In this document: positions 57,438 to 64,000 of the stretch, in pieces | How the letters are laid out: each line of letters starts with the position of its first letter | Numbering within the stretch: position 1 is the first letter of the stretch | Assembly (NCBI GenBank): GCA_025084515.1 | Contig: JAJAGP010000771.1 | Span: forward strand, 107,001 to 171,000 | DNA: 64,000 nt | Origin: Ancistrus triradiatus | Lineage: Eukaryota; Chordata; Actinopteri; Siluriformes; Loricariidae | Direction of reading: 5' to 3' | Translations under genes and position numbers: made by a program | Notes under the pieces: model-generated | Database searches by the model: none | Told to the model about the DNA's origin: nothing | Seen by the model: the letters and a program-made list of their open reading frames with translations, nothing else

Positions 57438-60331
57438 ACATTAGACTAAAGCTAGGATTACTTAACATTAGATCACTTACAAACAAAGCAGTGAGTTGTA
57501 AATGAAATGATCACTGATAACAATGCTTTACACACTCTCTGTCTCACTGAGACTTGTGATTAGACCTGATGAATATTTAGCCTTAAATGAAGCCTCCGCC
57601 TGGATACAGTCATGCTAGTCGCCCCTCCGTCCTAATGGTCGGGGGGGAGGCATAGCCACAATTTTTTTTTTTGACACAAGAGTTAGGTGTTACAGCTAAA
57701 TCCCATTACAAGGCTAATTCTTTTTGAATACTGATTCTTAATGTGACTGATCCATCGTTTATTGAATTCAAAACCACACTCTTTCAGCTTATCACTATTT
57801 ACCGTCCGCCTGGTCCCTATTCAGAATTTCTTCAGGAATTTGCTAACTTTCTTTCCTGCTTACTACTGTCAACAGATAAGGCTTTTAATTGTAGGTGATT
57901 TCAATATTCACTTTGACACTGAGCATGGATCCACTTAAAATTGCTTTTGAGTCCATCTTAGGAAATCCATGGGTATCACTCAGAATGTGCTGGGACCAAC
58001 CCACCGCTGTAATCATACTTTAGATCTAATATTAACATTTGGTATCAATATAGATAACCTTGATGTTTTCCCGCAAATTGATTTCGATTTCAGATCACTA
58101 TCTTTTAGTATTTGAGCTATCTCTAATAAATAAAATCCTTCTGCCTCGTTATCACACCAAGCGCACTATCACATCTGCTACTCCCTCAGCTGCGTTTATT
58201 GAAAACCTACCAAGACTTAAAATTTAATACACCTACGGAGATAAATCATCTTGAGTGGTAAATGAGCAATTAGAATGTGTGCTTCACTCAACCCTGGACA
58301 TGACTGCCCCTGCTAGGGTCAAACGTATTAGGGGAAAAAAGGCTAGCACCATGGTATAATGACCACACCCGTACCTTAAAGCAAAGAACACGGAATTTAG
58401 AGCGCAAGTGGAGACATAGTAAATTGAGGTGTTTTAAGATTGCTTGGAGGAACAGCATGCAGAGTATAAGCAATGCCCCACTAAGCTAAAGCTGCATACT
58501 TCTCTTCAATCATAGAGAAAAAATAAGAATAATCCAAGATTTTCTCTTTAATAACAGTCTCCAAAGTAACAAAAAAAAAAAAAAAAACCACAGAAAGTGA
58601 CTCCCTCCCCATTCTGTGTAATTTTACAGTAATGGATTTCATGACTTTCTTTAATAAGATAGAAAACATTAGGCATAAAACTCAATGCTCATCACATCAC
58701 CAAACTGTTCAGCACCTTCCAGATGCAGGCACTAGTGAAAGACATCTGTTCAATTTAGCCGTAAATCAAGATTAGAATATTTTACCCCCCAATTACTAAC
58801 TAATACTTGACTATCCGCAACTGATCAGCTCGTCTAAGTCATCAACATGTTTGTTAGATCCAATTCCTACACGTTTACTCAAACAAGTAAACCTAGTGTT
58901 ATAGAGCTAGTGTTAGTTATTTTAAATTCATCCCTTACCTTAGGTTATGTGCCTAAATCCTTTAAGTCTGCCGTTATCACACCACCATTATAGACCAATT
59001 TCAAATCTAACCGTTTCTGTCCAAAATCTTAGAAAAAAGCGTCTATCAGCAGCTCTGCAGTTACAGTTACTCCAAAGGAATGAAATTTATGAAACATTTC
59101 AGTCTGGCTTCAGCCCCATCATAGTACTGAAACAGCATTACTTAGGGTACTAAATGAACTTGTTAATGTCCTCCAGATAAGGGATGTGTTTCTTTTCCTT
59201 GTCTCTGTTAGATTTAAGTGAGCATTTGACACTATAGATCAATGATGTTTTAACTAAACAGACTAGAAAATACTGTAGGTATTAAGGGATCACAGCACTT
59301 TTCTTGGTTTAAATCCTAACTTAACTGACCGGTACCAGTTTGTTCATATAAATAATCTAAGATCTAAGCTCTCAAAAGTGAAGTATAGCGTGCCTCAGGG
59401 GTCTGTGCTTGGCCCGCTTTTATTCTCTCTGTACATGCTGCCACTAGGCTCAGTTATTCGTAAACATGGCAATTAATTTCCACTGCTATGCAGATGATAC
59501 CCAGCTGTACATATCAGCCAAAACTAATGACAGCCTTACAATCAACAAAATCGAGGACTGTGTAAAGGGAAATAAAAGATTGGATGTGTATTTACTTTTG
59601 TCTTACTTAACTCAGATAAAACTGAGGTTGCTATTAGTGGGACCCAAGGGCTGTGAGAGACAGGTTAGCTACATCTATCCTAAATCTAGATGGCTGTCCA
59701 GTATTGCCCAGTCCGTCTGATTCAAGAGCTCTCCTTTGATGCGCACATTAGCAGCATCACTCGAATTGCTTTCTTTCAATTACGTAATATCGCTAAACTT
59801 AGAAATATCCTCTCTTTTTAAGATGCAGAAACTTGTTCATGCGTTTATAACCTCAAGGTTGGAATTACTGTACGCTCCTTACTTACTGGATGCTCCCCCA
59901 TCAGTAAATCTATAAAATAAACTTCAGGTTAGTTCGAATTGCAGATGCTGCCCGAGTGCTAATCGAACCTAGAAAATTTGATCACATCACTCCTGTTCTA
60001 TCATCACTGCACTGGTTACCAGTCAAATTCTTCCGCATTGATTTACAAAAATACTTCTTATAACTTATAAAGCTTCGCTACATGGCCTGGCCCCACATTA
60101 TCTGAGTGACCTCTTAGAGTTTTACAATCCAACTCAATCTACTTCGTTCGCAGGTGCAGGACTTCTTTTAGTTCCTAGAATTAAAAAGTCACAGCAGGGG
60201 GAAAGGCTTTCTCATACCATGCCCCCCAACTATGGAATAAACTTCCCACTTTCGTTCTCGAGATTTCAGACACCCTCCAAAGTTTTAAGTCTAGGCTAAA
60301 GACATACTTATTTACGCAGGCTTTTGACTAG
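57438..60331 (+). pseudogene. L2B ORF2: endonuclease and reverse transcriptase, frameshifted
   Basis: ORF2 would supply nicking and reverse transcription. Endonuclease: LGLLNIRSLTNKA (57453), 'tcactgagacttgt' (ET region), LLIVGDFNIHFDTEH (57883), and CNHTLDLILTFGINID (58010). Reverse transcriptase: 'cctttaagtctgccgttatc' (P..K.A.V), 'catttcagtctggcttcag' (QSGF), YSVPQGSVLGPLLFSLYM (59380), FHCYADDTQLYISAKTND (59480, catalytic YADD), then 'tagttcgaattgcagatgct' (QNAAAR region), 'ctgcactggttaccagtcaa' (LHWLPV) and SRLKTYLFTQAFD, stop at 60329. Stops and one-base shifts occur throughout. Order and spacing are complete, so it is a full-length but decayed gene. Confidence 0.82.
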
Positions 60332-61206
60332 ATTTAGACCAGGTTGCATGGCTTGGGTCACTTGGGCCGGAGTCTGGAGTCATGTCTGGCCTGCCTGCCT
60401 TGTCCGTTTAGCCAGGAGTGTTGAGTGGGCGGTCTGGGTGAACTAGGCTTTGGTCCTCGTGATCTTGACTCATGCATCCTTTGCCTTAGAATAAGGGCAG
60501 AGCTGGGGGGTTCATAGTCAAAGAGTTCTTATGGGTGATCAGAGACGTTGGGTTTGCTGTCTTCTGCCGCTCGTGGGGTTGCCAATGTCTCGTGATCCCT
60601 CTTGGCTGTGTTTCCTACCAGTTCTCCTCTTTCTAGCTTTCTAGCTATGCTGCTATAGCTAATGCTGCCGGGGTCTCATGCTACACTTGGCATCAGTGAT
60701 TGACATGGCATCAGTTATTCTTAATAAACACTGTGCTCTTAATCAATAACTAATTACATTTTCTGTTTTTTCTCTCTGAGCTGTGTTCCGGCAGTTCCGG
60801 CCCCACACATGATGTTCATCTGATGGAGCTCCACTGTGCATAATTCACATTTTATTCGACCATGACTCTATGACTTTAGTTTCGCTCCTAGATTTATCAT
60901 CATACCTGGGCCACTTAATGTCGATGTGATACTTCACATTTTATTCGAACTTTGACTCCATGACTTTAGTTTTCGCTCTTAGATTTATCATCTACGCCGA
61001 CCAAGGAGGTTGGGTCCCTTTTTGAGTCTTGGTCCTCCCAAGGTTTCTTCCTAGAACTAGGGAGTTTTTCCTTGCCACTGTCGCCCTAGGCTTGCTCAAT
61101 TTGGGATTGGACGTAGTTATTAGGAGATAATCTAAACTTGTAAAGTTGCTTTGAGACAATGCTCCATTGTAAAAAGCGCTATATAAATAAATCTGACTTG
61201 ACTTGA

Positions 61207-61213
61207 CCAGCAC
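61207..61213 (+). repeat. target-site duplication of the L2B LINE, right
   Basis: CCAGCAC directly after the LINE tail. Same as 55797-55803. Confidence 0.75.
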
Positions 61214-61668
61214 CCTTAGAGAATGACTAACACAAACTGTACAACAACAGATGAGCAACTGTTTCTGACTTTACATCTACAACATGGAGAGATATGGTAG
61301 AAGTGTCTACTAGAGTGCACAATGAATGAACACTGTTTTAAAACTCCAGCAGCACTGTTGTGTCTGATCCAGTTGTACCAGCAAAACACACACTAACACA
61401 TCATCACCACATAAGTGTCATTGCAGTGCTGAAGAATGATCCACCACCCAAATAGTACTTGATGGTGATGGTGGTCCTGTGGGGGTCCTGGCTGTTATAC
61501 AACAGAGTAAAGTGGACAAACAAAGTATGTAGAGAAATGGACTACAGTCTGTAATTGAAGAACTACAAAGTGCTTCTGTATGCTAAGTGGAACTGGTTAA
61601 TTGGACAAAGAGTGTAGAAACAAGGAGAGGAACCTAAGTTATCAGTGAGTGTGTATATATAGTGCAGG

Positions 61669-62037
61669 GTGGACAGTGTGCTTAGAATTTGTTTACTTGG
61701 CAACGCAGTAAACGCAGGAGTTTGTGGAAAGAAGAAGGAAAAAAAAACTAAATTACTCAGAACTGTTTTGGATTTTATGCAAGAGGTGTTTGCAAATTAT
61801 GCAAAGACAAGATTAGCACATCTGGTGAAAACAATGAACCTGTTCAACACCCGAAAAGGAAACACCCAAAGTATTCCGAGCGCTAGAGAATGCAGGGACC
61901 TCGTGTGCAACAGCCAGAAAGTGTGCAGAATCCAAAAACAACAAAGGCATTTGAAAGACATCGCTGATGGTGTGAAATTTTATCTGGCCAAGGCTGTGAC
62001 ACTAAGCAAAACAGTTGGAAGCAAGTGTGACTTCTGA
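61669..62037 (+). other. 122-codon open frame, unknown
   Basis: A + strand frame, MDSVLRICLLGNAVNAGV then a Lys-rich stretch and RTVLDFMQEVFANYAKTRLA, LVKTMNLFNTRKGNTQS, ARECRDLVCNSQKVCRIQKQ, DIADGVKFYLAKAVTLSKTV. It begins just after the non-autonomous DNA element and is rich in Lys with several Cys. No signal peptide, membrane segment or family motif is visible. A possible acceptor is the AG at about 61719. It may be a pseudogene piece, an exon or chance. I recognise no homologue. Confidence 0.2.
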
Positions 62038-62039
62038 AA

Positions 62040-63424
62040 TCGTTGATCCATGTTACTACATAGTAAGTCTCAAATTGTTTATTTTTGCCTCAGAGTTCAT
62101 CTGGTGTGCACTGTGACTCTGACATTGTGAATCTAAAATGGGAAAAAAAAAACATGTATTTGCCTTTACTGGGCGTTTATGATGTAGCTAGACCATATTT
62201 GTTTTTTTTGTTTGTATTTATTTATTTATTTATTTAACACGGGGGACATGGTTGGGATCATGCCAGGGATATCTGGAGCTGTGGACTAACCGCTTGTGCC
62301 ACTGTTCTTCCGCTCCATCTGTTCGTACCTCTACATGTAGTAGACTAATTTTTCTCAGTACATTAAAGACACCAGGCTCCGTTTGGTCTTAACTTAATTC
62401 TCTGAACAGGACATGATGATCTTCTGGCTTACACCCAAACACCCAAAATCCTGTAATGCTGAAAAACTAATCTAGGCTTCTTAAAGTGCTTATAGCCTGT
62501 TAACTGAGGCTGCCACATGCAATTAATTTGATTATCCCAGAAAAGCTTCACTCACCCAAAATGGGGGCATATTTGCACTCTGTTGCGTTCAGCTTCTTCC
62601 TGTTGCCATGAATGGGTTGCACCCTGGTGGCTGGAAGTGCTGGAACAGCATTGTGTCTGCGTCTCAGGTACTGCACTTTAAAATCTCTGGATGTGGTCTG
62701 GTACTTTAATTGGTTAAGCTGCCTGGTGTCACCATGTTATATACTCCTCCCACACTCGGATTCTTGTCGTGTCCGAAAATTTTCCAGCCTTAGTTTAGCC
62801 CTACACTGGCTCATACAAAGTCCTGTTTTGCAATTCCTTAACACTGCAGGGACTGTGACCATTATGTAAAAATAACAATTTGCAACCTGCCTGACTGCGC
62901 TACGATGGATTGGCTCACTGTCTAGGCTTGTTACAGCCTTGTATCCTATGTCACCTGCTAGGCTCCGGCTCTGTCCAAGATCAACAGGAAAGTGAGATGA
63001 TATTTCAGCTTGCATCCAATGTGGAGTAAACAAAACTATAAAGGCACTATTCACTTTGTCTTTTACACTTGTCGTTTACACCTGTGTGTTGTGTTTTCTA
63101 TTATAGGACCCCCACAAAATGGGAAAATGCTCTTTTGCATGGTTGCACAAATATGATGAGAATGTTAAATCACAGCTCTAAGCAGCAAGTGACATGAATA
63201 TTGTCAGTCATTTTTAAGGCTGCCACAGACATTACCAGTGGTGACCAGGATGTTAAGAGAGTTGTGTATCTACAAAACAACCTCAACCTGTAAGAAAGTG
63301 TTATGAAAGGATTCAACCTCTGGTATTAAACAAGCTTTATTCATTACTTTCTAGCTTGGGTAAAATAACTGGTCATTATGTGAAACCTGCTTTTGACCAG
63401 TCAGTGATGTTGAGCTGGACCTTA
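62040..63424. other. mostly unrecognised; weak SINE trace
   Basis: TTTA tandem repeats at about 62215-62237. 'ctgtctaggcttgttacagc' with 'tgctaggctccggctctg' (62920-62980) faintly resembles the S1 3' half at 41697-41760. No gene seen. Confidence 0.35.
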
Positions 63425-63600
63425 CCATAGGTTCTGTGTGGAGTTTTGCCTGTTCTAATGATTATGTGAGTTCCCCCTAGGTACTCTGGCTTCCGTGTGC
63501 CAAAATAATACCTGCTGATGGACTGGGTACTCTAAATTGCCCAGAAGTCTAAGTAATTGCATGATGCCTTGCAATGAACTGTCCAGGGTGCTTACAAACT
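63425..63600 (+). repeat. degraded SINE S1-type fragment
   Basis: 'gttctgtgtggagttttgcc', 'gttccccctaggtactctgg' and 'gtactctaaattgccc' follow the S1 order. Confidence 0.5.
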
Positions 63601-63672
63601 TTCCCAGTCTGGACTTTTGAAGCTACCACAACACTAATAAGGATTAAGTGGGTTTTAAAAACTATATACCTA

Positions 63673-64000
63673 CAGTGGGGCAAAAAAATATTTAGTCAGC
63701 CACTGATTGTGCAAGTTCTCCTTTTTAGAAAGATGAGAGAGGTCTGTGATTTTCATCATAGGTACACTTCAAATATGAGAGACAAAATAAGAAAAAAAAA
63801 ATCCAGGAAATCACATTGAAGGATTTATAAAGAATTTAATTGTAAAATATGGTGGAAAATAAGTATGTGGTCAATAACAAAAGTTCAACTCAATACTTTG
63901 CTACATAACTTTTGTTGGCAATGACAGAGGTCAGACGTTTCCTCTAAGTCTTCACCAGGTTGGCACACACTGTAGCTGGTATTTTGGCCCATTCCTCCAT
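63673..64000 (-). mobile_element. Tc1-like transposon, family A, cut by window end
   Basis: CAGTGGGGCAAAAAAATATT after TA, then subterminal text as at 53082. From about 63900 comes antisense transposase C-terminus ('aagtcttcaccaggttggca'). The remainder lies beyond the window. Confidence 0.9.

Larger units (their letters stand above)
55804..61206 (+). mobile_element. L2-type LINE (family L2B), both ends present
   Basis: 5.4 kb with a 5' UTR (to 56347), ORF1 and ORF2 remnants, and a 0.9 kb 3' UTR ending CTATATAAATAAATCTGACT plus TTGACTTGA. Its 3' end recurs at 4531, 40876 and 42027 (minus). The SGNH-esterase ORF1 and an APE endonuclease with RT in ORF2 fit the CR1/L2 clade. Confidence 0.85.
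55675..61630. mobile_element. non-autonomous DNA element, split by the L2B LINE
   Basis: The two parts are 55675-55803 and 61214-61630. 'gtgctggtatgagtggatca' and 'ccactggagtttttaaacac' on the left reappear inverted on the right as 'aaaactccagcagcactg' and 'tctgatccagttgtaccagc'. So the element is a partial palindrome of about 0.55 kb without a gene. It matches a fish repeat I recall, but I cannot name its superfamily. Confidence 0.65.

Overview
The window is nuclear DNA of a teleost fish. The evidence is the mix of fish-typical repeats: many Tc1/mariner transposons in at least seven families, tRNA-derived SINEs, CR1/L2-type and RTE-type LINEs, and a Ty3/gypsy-like retroelement. The one recognisable host gene is also fish-like. 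The very heavy Tc1 load would suit an ostariophysan such as a catfish, but that placement is a guess. No bacterial operon, CRISPR array or rRNA is present.

The only host gene I can support is rbm7, on the + strand in five coding exons (35530-51922). It predicts a 260-residue RRM protein, the RNA-binding subunit of the nuclear exosome targeting (NEXT) complex. All splice junctions keep frame. Intron 1 appears to use a GC donor. The introns total about 15.6 kb and hold SINEs, LINE tails, Tc1 copies and a nested RTE element. The 3' UTR and an AATAAA signal come before a Tc1 copy at 53082.

Layout. 1-5960: an LTR-like fragment, a Tc1 copy (2019-3490), a LINE tail inside a Tc1 remnant, and more Tc1 scraps. 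5961-11165: minus-strand gypsy-like debris with three visible parts: two LTRs, a proline-rich coding minisatellite, and pol (RNase H, integrase, chromodomain); it is interrupted by a Tc1 and a probable MITE. 11166-21182: mostly Tc1 remnants, ending in an almost complete 1.6 kb copy (19571-21182). 21183-28700: a solo LTR, SINEs, and Tc1 copies whose many small indels look like unpolished assembly. 28701-35529: one Tc1 with a nearly continuous transposase (30354-31925), SINEs and a 5'-truncated L2. 35530-52975: rbm7. 53082-64000: another Tc1, a 5.4 kb L2-type LINE with both ends and a target-site duplication inside a non-autonomous DNA element, SINE scraps, and the start of a Tc1 cut by the window edge.

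Every transposon gene seen is broken by stops, frameshifts or deletions, so nothing here looks autonomously active. The value of the window lies in the stacking order of insertions, which gives relative ages, and in how the insertions sit within rbm7. I did not find a convincing new biological system. Family names rest on recalled motifs and terminal sequences, not on a database search.
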